From contig NC_058195.1 of the NCBI RefSeq assembly GCF_907165205.1, positions 31,392,936 to 31,456,935 of the forward strand: a stretch of 64,000 nt of DNA, written 5' to 3'. Below, one piece after another: positions 10,277-18,875 of this stretch (the first letter of the stretch is position 1; every line of letters begins with the position of its first letter). A model generated the notes under the pieces. It was not told where the DNA came from. It saw only the letters and a program-made list of their open reading frames with translations, and did no database searches. Made by a program: the position numbers and the translations under genes. This DNA comes from Coccinella septempunctata. Lineage: Eukaryota > Arthropoda > Insecta > Coleoptera > Coccinellidae.

Positions 10277-10537
10277 TTACTCTTTATTCAATCTTATATG
10301 TCTAGATGAACATTTTAGTTTTAGAAATCTATGTTTATTATGAAAAACATCAATCCATTTATCATTTGATCTATTAGCAGTGTCACACAACCATGTATAC
10401 AATTTCTCACAATTATTTATAGTACAGATTCTCATATTATCCGCATGGGCAATGCATTCAGGTTTTTCCATTTCAAATTTCGGACATATCTCATTCCCCA
10501 AATTGATCATTGTAACGGTAGATTTCAATATATTCAT
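10277..10537 (-). CDS. Small Cys-containing orphan, 86 aa
   Basis: Open from a Met at 10537 and last in the minus-strand structural block, 117 bp downstream of the major capsid gene. It has six cysteines, a basic C-terminal end and no signal peptide or membrane segment. I do not recognise it. Composition is protein-like and it is identical in unit C, but the plus strand also has an open frame here, so coding status is moderate. Confidence 0.45.
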   Translation of the reverse strand: MNILKSTVTMINLGNEICPKFEMEKPECIAHADNMRICTINNCEKLYTWLCDTANRSNDKWIDVFHNKHRFLKLKCSSRHIRLNKE

Positions 10538-10654
10538 TAAGAACTTATATTTTGAAGCCCTTTCAGATGAACAATATCAAGGCCAACCAATATCTTGTTG
10601 AATATGTTACAAGTTCCTTATAGTCAATGAACCCGTCACTATATTACATACTGA

Positions 10655-11890
10655 TCATATCGATGTCAACTTTCGAACTGTTTCAGTTAGAGGCAAATAC
10701 TCCATCACACAGTCGTACACGATTATACAATATGCTTTAGTGGAGGTGGGAAAACCAACTCTAGATTCAATCTCAAGTTTCACATCAACAGTTGAAGATT
10801 TAAAAGATTCACTTCGTCTCGAGCAATCAATAACAAATAAGCATCTGTTTTTGAAGTCTGAATATTGCAATATTGGATTGATTTTCAGATTATTATAACT
10901 TGTTGAAAATTCTGTATAATTATAGTATGCTTCTGCATAATCATTTTTATTGAAATTCAATCTTAAATTTTCTTGAGGAATGAATTCACCATTCAGTAGC
11001 AAACGGACATTTGAGATGTCCAGATTGTCGAATAACGTGGAATTTTCAGTACTCTTATTTTTCTTATTTGTCTGAAAACAGCATATTATGAATCTAGGAT
11101 AATCAATAATTGAAGTGGTTTTGATATTCCATATTTCTGTTAGAGAGTTGGCTGTCAGAGTTGGCAATTCGTGAATTTCCCATTTTCTGAATGGAAATAA
11201 TATTGCTCTATTTGATTTCATTGATTCTAGTAATTCAATCTTCAATACATCATTTGGATAGATATGTTTAACTTTCAGCTCGATACTATCAATTGTAAAT
11301 TTGCCTTTTGTAGCATTGACTGTTTCCTCGGGACCAGGTGTGATTTTCATAGCATTATTGTCATTTTGAGATCTCATCAATCGAATAGTTTGCTTCCCAC
11401 AGATAGCTAAACGGTAATCGTCGAAGAAATTCAATACATGTCTTAATGGTATTCTAAATACAAAATTTCCATCAGCGTTTATTTTAGGATCATCAGGATA
11501 TGACCAACTAGCTGTTTCCAATTCCCTCACAGAATCTTTATCGTAACACAGATATCCTTTTATTGTACTTATTAATCCTGGATCTCGTACCGAATCAACT
11601 TCAGTTCCATGTAACTCATATGAGATTGTGTCAAAAAGGAAAGCTCCCCCATTCAAAACTAATTGAACAGTTCCATTACCAGCAGTTTTTTGAAGTTTTC
11701 CCTTAATGATGAGAGCTGCATCATGCATAAGGACCCATGTATCAGCACGATTTATGGTTATTTCAATAGTATCATTATTGCCGAAAGATTTTACAAACGG
11801 CAAATATGTTCTTGTCTCCACTTTTGTGATTGATTCGTCATTGTTGACTGGCTGATATAGGTTAAAGGTGTTGTTGGATAGCATGTCCAA
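10655..11890 (-). CDS. Polinton major capsid protein
   Basis: 411 aa. The N-terminal half has the features I associate with insect Polinton major capsid proteins: an FDTISYELHGTEVD-type segment followed by a conserved PGLISTIKGYL motif, with many short beta-strand-like stretches. The family is a double jelly-roll that forms the hexons of an icosahedral shell. The length is at the short end for the family, so one jelly-roll may be reduced. The gene overlaps the 65-aa gene upstream by 29 bp in another frame and closes the capsid block behind protease and penton. No break is seen. The assignment rests on motif and position; a structure prediction would settle the fold. Confidence 0.75.
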   Translation of the reverse strand: MDMLSNNTFNLYQPVNNDESITKVETRTYLPFVKSFGNNDTIEITINRADTWVLMHDAALIIKGKLQKTAGNGTVQLVLNGGAFLFDTISYELHGTEVDSVRDPGLISTIKGYLCYDKDSVRELETASWSYPDDPKINADGNFVFRIPLRHVLNFFDDYRLAICGKQTIRLMRSQNDNNAMKITPGPEETVNATKGKFTIDSIELKVKHIYPNDVLKIELLESMKSNRAILFPFRKWEIHELPTLTANSLTEIWNIKTTSIIDYPRFIICCFQTNKKNKSTENSTLFDNLDISNVRLLLNGEFIPQENLRLNFNKNDYAEAYYNYTEFSTSYNNLKINPILQYSDFKNRCLFVIDCSRRSESFKSSTVDVKLEIESRVGFPTSTKAYCIIVYDCVMEYLPLTETVRKLTSI

Positions 11891-12059
11891 TAGATTTTAG
11901 GAATAATTTATTCTTCACGGTGAGTTTTCCACCCAGCTTCTTACACGTTCTCTTCACAACTGGTTTAGATGGAGTAGGGGCTGCATATTTATTTTTCACA
12001 ACTGGTATAGATGGAGTAGGGGCTGCATATTTATATGATGAGTTAATTATCAAGACCAT
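11862..12059 (-). CDS. 65-aa basic protein with 14-residue tandem repeat
   Basis: Overlaps the minor capsid gene by 10 bp at its start and the major capsid gene by 29 bp at its end, a tight packing that argues for real coding. Two 14-residue repeats (KYAAPTPSxPVVKx, encoded by a 42-bp DNA repeat at about 11958-12041) are followed by a Lys-rich tail containing LGGKLTVKNKLFLKSIG. It looks like a small virion or DNA-condensing protein, but the function is unproven and I know no named family. Confidence 0.6.
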   Translation of the reverse strand: MVLIINSSYKYAAPTPSIPVVKNKYAAPTPSKPVVKRTCKKLGGKLTVKNKLFLKSIGHAIQQHL

Positions 12060-12817
12060 TTTTTCAATTCTAATCGTATTATTATCTCCTCACCCCTGAA
12101 GTTAACTAGTTCAGAATCTTGATCGAGCACTTTCAAAGTTATATTGTATATTCTTGATGTCGTCAGTGGCAAATAAATCAAATTTCTAGGCACTTCGTCG
12201 ATACTATATCCAGGATCGGAGTCTACTGAAAATTCATATATTGTATGTGATGGTCTATTGTTATAGAAAGCTCCTCCAGTAATATTGCTATCTATGTGTA
12301 TAGTTTGAACCTTAACAATATTAACAGGTATATCAGATTCGTGAATTTGATTTGGTGGAAGAATTATTTTAGAGAACCCCAAGAGTTTTCCAATCGAATT
12401 GTCTTTGGAGAAATCAATCGCAAAGTCTTTATGGTAAATTTCACTTTTGAGTGTATTGCGATTGGGTCTTAAGAAAAATAGTTCCTCACTGTCACTCCTG
12501 TATTTTTCTTCCGGAAGTAGTTTTTTCTTCAGAAATTCTTCAATATCACTTATTTCATACGCCCCTGAAGGAATTTCAATTACCTTTTTATTTTCATTCA
12601 GAAAGTCATCAAAACCTGCTTTAGTTTCATAATAACAGAACTTATTATTATTTTCGTCAATGTTTGGGATTGAGTTATAAGTATGAAATCCTATCAATGC
12701 AATGCCATACTGGTAATTTGGATCTAATTCTATTGGAGTTGGTAAATCAATAGAGAGTATAGGAGATCGATCTTTCAATGTGAAAAGAACAGACATGACT
12801 GAAAGAGAGTAACACAT
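12050..12817 (-). CDS. Polinton minor capsid (penton-like) protein
   Basis: 255 aa from the first Met; Met8 (12796) may be the true start, because the bases just before it vary between copies. Recognisable family features are an N-terminal ...ALIGFHTYNSIPNI segment, a central IPSGAYEISDIEEFL stretch, a LLGF motif, TGGAFYNNRPSHTIYEF, and an FRGEEIIIRLEL end. In Polintons this is the single jelly-roll vertex protein that partners the major capsid protein. It lies between protease and the 65-aa gene on the minus strand with minimal spacing. Confidence 0.8.
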   Translation of the reverse strand: MCYSLSVMSVLFTLKDRSPILSIDLPTPIELDPNYQYGIALIGFHTYNSIPNIDENNNKFCYYETKAGFDDFLNENKKVIEIPSGAYEISDIEEFLKKKLLPEEKYRSDSEELFFLRPNRNTLKSEIYHKDFAIDFSKDNSIGKLLGFSKIILPPNQIHESDIPVNIVKVQTIHIDSNITGGAFYNNRPSHTIYEFSVDSDPGYSIDEVPRNLIYLPLTTSRIYNITLKVLDQDSELVNFRGEEIIIRLELKKWS

Positions 12818-12828
12818 CTTCTATTCAT

Positions 12829-13179
12829 TTATATCATTTTGTTTGATAAAAATTCCAAACACAGATGACCACAATTGTAGGGATTAGTTCTCTGATAATC
12901 AGTTTGGTTATATTTAATTTCAGAGTTTCTGAAATAACGAACTAATTCTTTAGGCGGTTTCAAATTTCCATAACTATCAAAATATTCCACATCTTTTCCC
13001 TTTTTGACATATGCAACCCAGTGCGTTCCTGGACCATATGAAGTATCTAAATTCACAACTCCACACTCTGTTCTGTTTATAGCTTTTGGTAAAGTGTTTC
13101 GCATAAATACACCTCGAAAATGAGGAATACTTTGGGCAAATTGTAATATCTCGTGATCATATAATGCCCTTTTGGGCAA
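12829..13179 (-). CDS. Adenain-like cysteine protease
   Basis: 116 aa with the adenovirus-type protease order: His53 in GTHWVAY, Asp68 in YFDSYGN and Cys103 in NCGHLCLEFL. The role is cleavage of capsid precursors during virion maturation. It is short relative to adenovirus proteases because the N-terminus is reduced. The frame is also open upstream through the 13-A tract at the end of the preceding gene, so a -1 slip there would fuse the two products. The gene starts 6 bp after that gene's stop. Unit C differs at residues 35 and 78, neither catalytic. Confidence 0.85.
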   Translation of the reverse strand: MPKRALYDHEILQFAQSIPHFRGVFMRNTLPKAINRTECGVVNLDTSYGPGTHWVAYVKKGKDVEYFDSYGNLKPPKELVRYFRNSEIKYNQTDYQRTNPYNCGHLCLEFLSNKMI

Positions 13180-13184
13180 ACTTT

Positions 13185-14032
13185 TCAGAGGTTTTTTTTT
13201 TTTTGCTTCTTCAAAAATAGTCCATAACCTTTATTCATCTTTTTTAAGAACAATCCATGTCCAATAGCTTCCATAGCCCTATTATGCCGTTTTTCTTCCT
13301 CTAACTTCTTTTTTGCTCTGTTGGCATTGATAACAGCATTGGCAACTGAACCACTTCCTCCAAGCACTGATCCAATAGCACCCAAACCAGCTAAAATACC
13401 CATTAATGGTAGTACTCCACCACACTTACTTTCAAAGGGTATAGTTCGTGGAATTCGTATTTTACGTTTACCACCTGCCCTTTTAACAGCTGCTCTTGCT
13501 GCTCTCAGAGCTATGGATGCTGATTTCTTCAGATAATTCGTATTAGATTTTTGTAATATTTTATTCACAGGGTTCAATATAGCAGTCCGGAAGGATTTTC
13601 GATATCCCATACCTAATTTTCGTTTGGCTTTCATAGTACCAGTTACAAAAAGCGCTGCAGTTTTTTCACGCCACGAAGCGTCCTTGGAGCGAAATCGATT
13701 CCAAGCTCTATCTTCCAATTCTTTGTCTGCTTTATGTCTTTCTTCTAAATTGTTTGTCCTGCTATAGGTTATATCATGAACCTTACACGCCTGATCTAAA
13801 GGATTTATTCCAGGATCACCTCTTTCTAATCGTTTTTGCAGTTTAGTACCAGGTCCACAATATGAGTATCCTACAGAGAGAGAAAGAGAGAGAGAGAGAG
13901 AGAAAGAGAGAATATATTAATTATAATCGTACATCTTTCATCATTTTTTTTCTCACCAGGCAAATGGAGTTCAATAGGAAGCTTATTTATTTTGGAGTTT
14001 ATAAGACCCCCACCATTGGCGAAGGTCAGCAT
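13185..14032 (-). CDS. Phospholipase A2-domain / protein X-like structural protein (spliced)
   Basis: Two exons on the minus strand: 14032-13957, then 13870-13185, joined in frame (253 aa). The donor is GGTGAG and the acceptor CTGTAG follows a (CT)n tract. The joined product has a parvovirus-type PLA2 core: YCGPG at residues 29-33 and the catalytic His57-Asp58 in ACKVHDITY. It continues into a basic region, a Gly-rich hydrophobic segment (about 176-197) and twin GLFLKK repeats near the end, as in the X-like protein of insect Polintons. Both parts suggest membrane breach and DNA or core binding during entry; that is inference from families. Without splicing only a 177-aa protein lacking PLA2 would be read. 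Confidence 0.8.
13191..13204 (-). promoter_or_regulatory. 13-A homopolymer, possible slippage site between X-like and protease genes
   Basis: On the coding (minus) strand a run of 13 A lies at the 3' end of the PLA2/X gene. Shifting frame within it reads through PLKS into the protease frame with no stop. The run is 13 long in unit C as well. Whether slippage happens is not shown. Confidence 0.4.
13871..13956 (-). repeat. 86-bp intron with (GA)n/(CT)n microsatellite
   Basis: Plus-strand GA repeats at about 13875-13912 are, on the coding strand, a CT-rich polypyrimidine tract ending directly in the CTGTAG acceptor. Confidence 0.7.
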
Positions 14033-14081
14033 TATACTGAATAAATAATGTGTAAGCTCTATTCATATATAACATTATATA
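14033..14081. promoter_or_regulatory. 49-bp divergent promoter between structural and ATPase blocks
   Basis: Only 49 bp separate the starts of two opposite genes. A TATATAA at 14066-14072 faces the ATPase. If it is the TATA box, transcription would begin near 14095, downstream of the first ATG, and Met14 (14121, good context AAGATGG) would be used. Confidence 0.45.
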
Positions 14082-14840
14082 ATGAGACAGAAAGAGGATC
14101 TGGCTTTATTTGATTGTAAGATGGAAGTCGAACAGCAACCATCTGTTTTATCAGTTGATAATTTAGATATGTTAGAAAATGAAAGATTTCCAAAACATGG
14201 AGATCTCTTTCCTGACAGTTGTCGAATTTTATTTGCCGGACCAAGTGGTTGTGGAAAATCCAATGCACTTTTGAGTTTACTGTTATCTCCGAATGGATTA
14301 CGATTCAAAAATATATATATTTATTCTAAGAGTCTTTATCAACCGAAATATCAATTGTTGGAACAAGTGCTGAAAGGCGTGCCTGAAATAGGTTATCATC
14401 CATACAAGGAGAATGATGATATAATTGATCCTAATGACGCTGAAGAAAATTCTATCATTATTTTTGATGATGTTGTTGGAGATAAGCAAGATAAGATTAA
14501 AGCCTATTACTCTATGGGTCGACATAAGGCCATTGATGTGGCATTTCTATGTCAAACTTATGTTATGGCAAGCAAACACTTATGTCGTGATAACTTGAAT
14601 GTTATTGTATTATTCAAACAAGATGATACTAATCTGAAACATGCATTCAATGAGCATGTCTCTCCGGATATGTCATATGAAGAGTTTAAACAACTGTGTG
14701 CATTCTGTTGGAATTCAACCAAATATGGATTCATTGTTATTGTTAAAAACTTTGATATTGATGGAGGACGCTATCGTCAAGGATTTGATAGGTTCATAAA
14801 AAAAAATTCAGTCAAATATAAAAATTATGTAAATACATGA
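14082..14840 (+). CDS. FtsK/HerA-type DNA packaging ATPase
   Basis: 252 aa. Walker A is GPSGCGKS at residues 53-60 and Walker B is SIIIFDD with acidic residues 129-130. A following conserved stretch includes YYSMGRHKAIDVAFLCQTY. In Polintons and related viruses this ATPase pumps the genome into the capsid. It is first in the plus-strand block and 32 bp before the next gene. The C-terminus depends on a 9-A run that is 10 long in unit C, changing the last residues. Met14 is an alternative start. Confidence 0.9.
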   Translation: MRQKEDLALFDCKMEVEQQPSVLSVDNLDMLENERFPKHGDLFPDSCRILFAGPSGCGKSNALLSLLLSPNGLRFKNIYIYSKSLYQPKYQLLEQVLKGVPEIGYHPYKENDDIIDPNDAEENSIIIFDDVVGDKQDKIKAYYSMGRHKAIDVAFLCQTYVMASKHLCRDNLNVIVLFKQDDTNLKHAFNEHVSPDMSYEEFKQLCAFCWNSTKYGFIVIVKNFDIDGGRYRQGFDRFIKKNSVKYKNYVNT

Positions 14841-14872
14841 AATGCCCTCAGTATAGATCAAACTAAGCCGTA

Positions 14873-15850
14873 ATGAAGAGTGCTATTGAGCAGCAGAGAA
14901 AACGTAAAATACAACAACTTATAAGAGATGTGAGAAAGAAGTTTCTCACATTCAAGCTAGGAAAAAATGAAGACGATCGATCAATTTCTCAATTATTTGA
15001 TCCGATCACCAAACGACTAGATAGAATAGAATATAAGCAAACAGATGGTTTATTGAAGACTGTGAAACTCCATACAGCTCCAGTACAGCTCAAGACAGCT
15101 CAACTGACAGATCCAACACAGCTTCAGACAGATAAGCTGTCAGCTCTGAAACAGCATCAGACAGCAGGGCTGTCAGATTCCTCATATTTTTCAAAGGAAG
15201 ATTTCTTTCCGGAAAACACTGAAGAAGAAGAAAGTCAAGAGACTCAGTATGAAAATGTGTACCAATCAAGTGTTGATGAATATTTGAAACAGTATCCAGT
15301 TGAATCTAGACATTATATTTCATCTATATTGTCATCCCCTGAACAAGATAATGTAGTCGATATCACATATGGGCCTAAATACGATTCTAAAATTTCTAAA
15401 TGGTTCCTTGGTAACAAGGCTATCAGTTTTGATGGGAAAACTAGTGAGATTATAATAGACAATAATGAACGATTTCCCGGTACACCAGGGCTGTACAGAC
15501 TGATATTCGATAAACAACCGACCGATTATACGAAAGAGGATTCACAATGTTATAAAACAGTTTTAAATTTGACAAACGTTCATAGGAGACAGTTTGATGC
15601 TACAAAGCAACGACTTGGATCAGCAGCATTTAAATGGGTTGAAATTATAAAACCTTTAACTTCAACTCAAGGAGGTAGTTTGTTGACATACAATGAAAAA
15701 CCAATCGAGTATGTGTATTGGAATGATGTGAATGAACTAGTTGATAGATTACAATTACTTCATGCGTCAAGAGATGCAGGTAATACATCGGTGGATAATG
15801 AAATCCAATCTATTATCGAAGAACTGCGCGAAGCTAACATTATATATTAA
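14873..15850 (+). CDS. Conserved Polinton protein of unknown function, 325 aa
   Basis: The C-terminal half shows a pattern I recognise from many insect Polintons: FPGTPGLYRLIF, a Tyr/Asp stretch with NLTNVHRRQFD, EYVYWNDVNELVDRL and a terminal SIIEELREANIIY. No enzymatic motif is visible. The N-terminal region is Lys-rich and then holds degenerate Gln/Thr/Leu repeats (residues about 60-105) encoded by CAGACAG/CAGCTC-like repeats at 15060-15180. It is followed after 2 bp by the next gene, suggesting co-expression. The role is unknown; a structural or packaging accessory is possible. Confidence 0.75.
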   Translation: MKSAIEQQRKRKIQQLIRDVRKKFLTFKLGKNEDDRSISQLFDPITKRLDRIEYKQTDGLLKTVKLHTAPVQLKTAQLTDPTQLQTDKLSALKQHQTAGLSDSSYFSKEDFFPENTEEEESQETQYENVYQSSVDEYLKQYPVESRHYISSILSSPEQDNVVDITYGPKYDSKISKWFLGNKAISFDGKTSEIIIDNNERFPGTPGLYRLIFDKQPTDYTKEDSQCYKTVLNLTNVHRRQFDATKQRLGSAAFKWVEIIKPLTSTQGGSLLTYNEKPIEYVYWNDVNELVDRLQLLHASRDAGNTSVDNEIQSIIEELREANIIY

Positions 15851-15852
15851 TA

Positions 15853-16272
15853 ATGCAGTTTGAAATGATCAACAGTTCAAGAATGCCTCTCAGTAAGTTT
15901 GGTGGAACCTCACGAGGGCTGCAAAATAAATATAAACGTAAACGTACTGAAAGTCAAAGCTTCCCTTTAACTTCAGATGGTGATTATGATTTCGGTAATC
16001 GTAAGCTATGCAATGTGAGAATACCTACCGAAAAAAGTGATGTTGTGACTAAAGAAATTCTAGACAATGAATTGCTCAAAGTTATCAATTTAATGGGCGA
16101 TTTAGGAATCAGAGTCCAAAGTATCAAAAACGAGTTGGAGCTCAGCCATGAGAAAATTATCTCCGATGTTTTATCCAACCAGGAAAAATGTCTTCAGGAT
16201 TTGAAACAAGAACTGAGGGAAGATTTCAGATCATTTGTTATAAAGTTTAGTGAGAAGGTCACAAAGAATTGA
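15853..16272 (+). CDS. Small coiled-coil, fibre-like protein
   Basis: 139 aa. A short basic N-terminus leads into GDYDFGNRKLCNV and a KEILDNELLK segment, reminiscent of the head of fibre-type proteins seen in Polintons. A long charged heptad-like helix (about residues 75-139) is a predicted coiled coil. This suggests a trimeric spike or scaffold; no homologue is named with certainty. Confidence 0.6.
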   Translation: MQFEMINSSRMPLSKFGGTSRGLQNKYKRKRTESQSFPLTSDGDYDFGNRKLCNVRIPTEKSDVVTKEILDNELLKVINLMGDLGIRVQSIKNELELSHEKIISDVLSNQEKCLQDLKQELREDFRSFVIKFSEKVTKN

Positions 16273-16362
16273 TTGAGATTTTAACTTTACGAATAGACTA
16301 GGTACAACTACAACTGACTCGATAGTTATCCTACTCAATAAAAAAAAAAAAGACCATTTCCA
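16273..16362 (+). other. Short intergenic spacer with poly-A run
   Basis: 90 bp including an A run at about 16340. It differs from unit C by a few bases (GGTA). Confidence 0.4.
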
Positions 16363-17295
16363 ATGGAGCACTCAAAGGAGAAAGTTCAAGTGGTTAATGA
16401 GCTGCATAGACCAGCTAGAAAAAATTTCCCCCGAAGGCGTACTATCATCAAGGGTATAGATGATTTGTGGCAGAGTGATTTGATGCAAATGGACTCGTAT
16501 GCTGATGAAAACAAAAATCATACATTTGTTCTCGTTGTGATTGATTGCTTTTCCAAATTTGTCTGGACTAAAGCATTGAAAACGAAATGTGCCGAAGAAG
16601 TTACTAAGGCGTTTTCGGAAATATTGAAACAGAGTAATAGAAGACCCAAGAACCTACAGACTGACCAAGGAAGAGAGTTTTTCAATTTTAAATTCAAAAA
16701 CCTAATGAAAAAATATAAGATCAATCATTAAAATACATATTCTGTGAAAAAAGCAGCAATTGTTGAACGAGTAATACGAACTCTTAAAGAAAAACTATTC
16801 AAGTATTTCAGTTTGAATGGAACATACTATTGGTTGCAAATCCTACCGAAAATTGTCGCTGATTACAATACAATTAAACATAGAACAATTGGAATGAGTC
16901 CTATTGAAGTAAATAAGTCAAATGAGAAACTCCTACTTAGAAGTCGGTACAATCACATCAAAATAGCTGGTAGAGGAAAATTTAAAGTTGGTGATACTGT
17001 GCGTATAAGTAAATTCAAACATGTTTTCTCTAAGGGTTATTTACCAAATTGGACAACAGAAATATTCAAAATCAGTAAGATACAAATTACTAATCCAGTA
17101 ACTTACCTTCTTGATGACTTACAAGGTAATCCAATCCGAGGAGCTTTTTATGAGCCTGAACTGCAAAGCGCTTCAAACTCAGATATATATTTAGTTGAAA
17201 AAATTCTATGTGAGCGGGGAAACAAAGTACTTGTGAGATGGCTTGGATTCGATCAGTCACATGATTCATGGATAGATAAATCCAACCGTTTATAG
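16363..17295 (+). pseudogene. RVE-type integrase with chromodomain, nonsense-interrupted
   Basis: A TAA at 16729-16731 ends the frame after 122 aa; unit C has a sense codon at that position. Before the stop lie the first two catalytic acids (Asp39 in WQSD, Asp101 in QTDQG). The third (Glu135 in AIVERV), the rest of the core and a C-terminal chromodomain (DIYLVEKIL...VLVRWLG...DSW) lie after it, in 16744-17295. This element cannot make a full integrase. The family inserts Polinton DNA with a 6-bp duplication; the chromodomain may guide it to chromatin. Confidence 0.92.
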
Positions 17296-17338
17296 AGATT
17301 TTTTAATTTAGTATCGCTTTGATCTTCAGTTCAGCAAC

Positions 17339-17968
17339 ATGTACTGTCAAGAGAGTGATTTTAATCCATCTCCATATTACGATTCTGAAATGATTGATAT
17401 CGAAAAAAAATTTGTTTTGAATACAAATTTCAAAACAGGAGAATATAACATCGATTGTGGCTTAAGTAGTGCGAGAAACTATGAACCCTCAGTGAAGCTG
17501 TCAACGAATGAAGACTCTTTGATGTTTGGTGGAAAAATGTTCATTTCGTTTGATTACATGCAATGGATGATGCTTACTGAAATCCTCAACTTGAATGAAG
17601 CAAATGATATTCGATTTATTGATGATATTTCTGTTACAACCACAACTGTGAATGGATTCAAAATGATCATGATATCAAGGAAGGAAAATCATTTATATCT
17701 TATTAGCGACGATGTTGCTAAGATTCTAGAATTCAATAAAAGTTTTCTCAGAAATAGATTGGAAATGCTTATGAAACTTGATTTCAAATCTTATTATAAG
17801 AATTTTCTGATAACTATAACCAATATTAAAAAAGATAGTTCGAAATCCATAGAAGAACTAATAGGAATTTTTTGGCAGATCAATCCTTCTATTGAAAATT
17901 TGATATTATGTGAATGTATGATTTCAAATGAAAACAACATTCTTTGTGACATAGAGAAATATTTGTGA
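17339..17968 (+). CDS. Orphan protein, 209 aa, end of plus-strand block
   Basis: Open from the first Met, 44 bp after the integrase. Rich in Asn, Ile, Asp and Met, without signal, membrane segment or known motif. Two short motifs stand out: FISFDYMQWMML (aromatic/hydrophobic) and a repeated Cys near the end (LCECMI...LCD). Identical in unit C. No function can be given. Confidence 0.6.
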   Translation: MYCQESDFNPSPYYDSEMIDIEKKFVLNTNFKTGEYNIDCGLSSARNYEPSVKLSTNEDSLMFGGKMFISFDYMQWMMLTEILNLNEANDIRFIDDISVTTTTVNGFKMIMISRKENHLYLISDDVAKILEFNKSFLRNRLEMLMKLDFKSYYKNFLITITNIKKDSSKSIEELIGIFWQINPSIENLILCECMISNENNILCDIEKYL

Positions 17969-18065
17969 AGGATAATAAAAATACTTTTTATACATTTCTT
18001 AGTATTTATTTCATATACATATATATCCACATATTTACAATGTTGAATGGTTCATTTAACATATT
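17969..18065. terminator. Convergent 3' ends with AATAAA signals
   Basis: The plus and minus blocks converge here. AATAAA-like signals occur at about 17974 (plus) and, on the minus strand, in the AT-rich tract around 18000. Confidence 0.4.
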
Positions 18066-18845
18066 TCATAAATAAAATATTTCAGAGTCCGAATCTGAAG
18101 ATTCGGAATCGAAACAAAATGAGGATTTGTATAAATCTAGAGGTTCCCTTTCCAACTTTTCATATAAATATCTATAAATGGGGTACACAGAGGGATCGCT
18201 TAAGTATTTCAAAAAAGACAAATATTTAGGAGGAGGAGGATTATAAACTAAAACATTTTTATACATTTCAGAATCAATTGATTCAACACAATGAGAGTGA
18301 CATTTACTATAGTAAGAATTAATCAATATGGATTTTTTTAACAGCAATGCTCTTCTGTCAACATGATTTGAAAAATAATCATTCAGTTTACTGAACGTGT
18401 CCAAATAATGACAATGCGACATATTTTTCGCTGGCATATCTGTGTATTCCATAACATGAACTTTGATAGTAATTTCATTAATCGTACATACATATGAATC
18501 AGATTTGATTAAATTCCACTCAAAATGAAAATCTGCGTGATTTTCATCATCATCATCATCATCATCATCATCGCCCTCATTTGTCTTTGTCCACAATATG
18601 GATTTGCCACGGAACCAATCCATCATTAGATCATGATGAGGACCCAGTATCCATACTTCGATTATGTCAAAGGTTGGAATCAATCCCTGTAAGTACAATA
18701 TGAATTGTCCCACAAGCATCCAATCCTTTATTGGAAACTGTTCAAATTCTTCATATTGTTGTGGAAACTTTTTGATGAATTTCTCAGACAAATTCGGGTC
18801 GTATGAGAAAGTTCTCTCAATGGCTGTCACAGCATAATTCATCAT
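18066..18845 (-). CDS. Acidic-tract orphan, 259 aa
   Basis: Distal gene of the polymerase block, 30 bp beyond the polymerase stop. It contains an aspartate run (nine Asp, encoded by an ATC/GAT trinucleotide repeat at about 18548-18574) in the middle and a Ser/Asp/Glu-rich C-terminus (SESSDSDSE). Aromatic and Leu-rich stretches before the acidic run suggest a folded N-terminal half. No family recognised. Unit C has ten Asp and a few substitutions. Confidence 0.6.
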   Translation of the reverse strand: MMNYAVTAIERTFSYDPNLSEKFIKKFPQQYEEFEQFPIKDWMLVGQFILYLQGLIPTFDIIEVWILGPHHDLMMDWFRGKSILWTKTNEGDDDDDDDDDENHADFHFEWNLIKSDSYVCTINEITIKVHVMEYTDMPAKNMSHCHYLDTFSKLNDYFSNHVDRRALLLKKSILINSYYSKCHSHCVESIDSEMYKNVLVYNPPPPKYLSFLKYLSDPSVYPIYRYLYEKLEREPLDLYKSSFCFDSESSDSDSEIFYL

Positions 18846-18875
18846 TATATTTCTCCCCCTCTCACCCTCTAGAAT

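Noticed and set aside
10380..10601. 73-aa plus-strand frame opposite the 86-aa gene
   Set aside because: Poorer composition and no position in an expression block; the minus-strand frame is preferred, though neither is certain.
13862..14044. 60-aa plus-strand frame over the GA microsatellite
   Set aside because: It is the complement of the PLA2/X intron and first exon; the minus-strand splice model explains the sequence.
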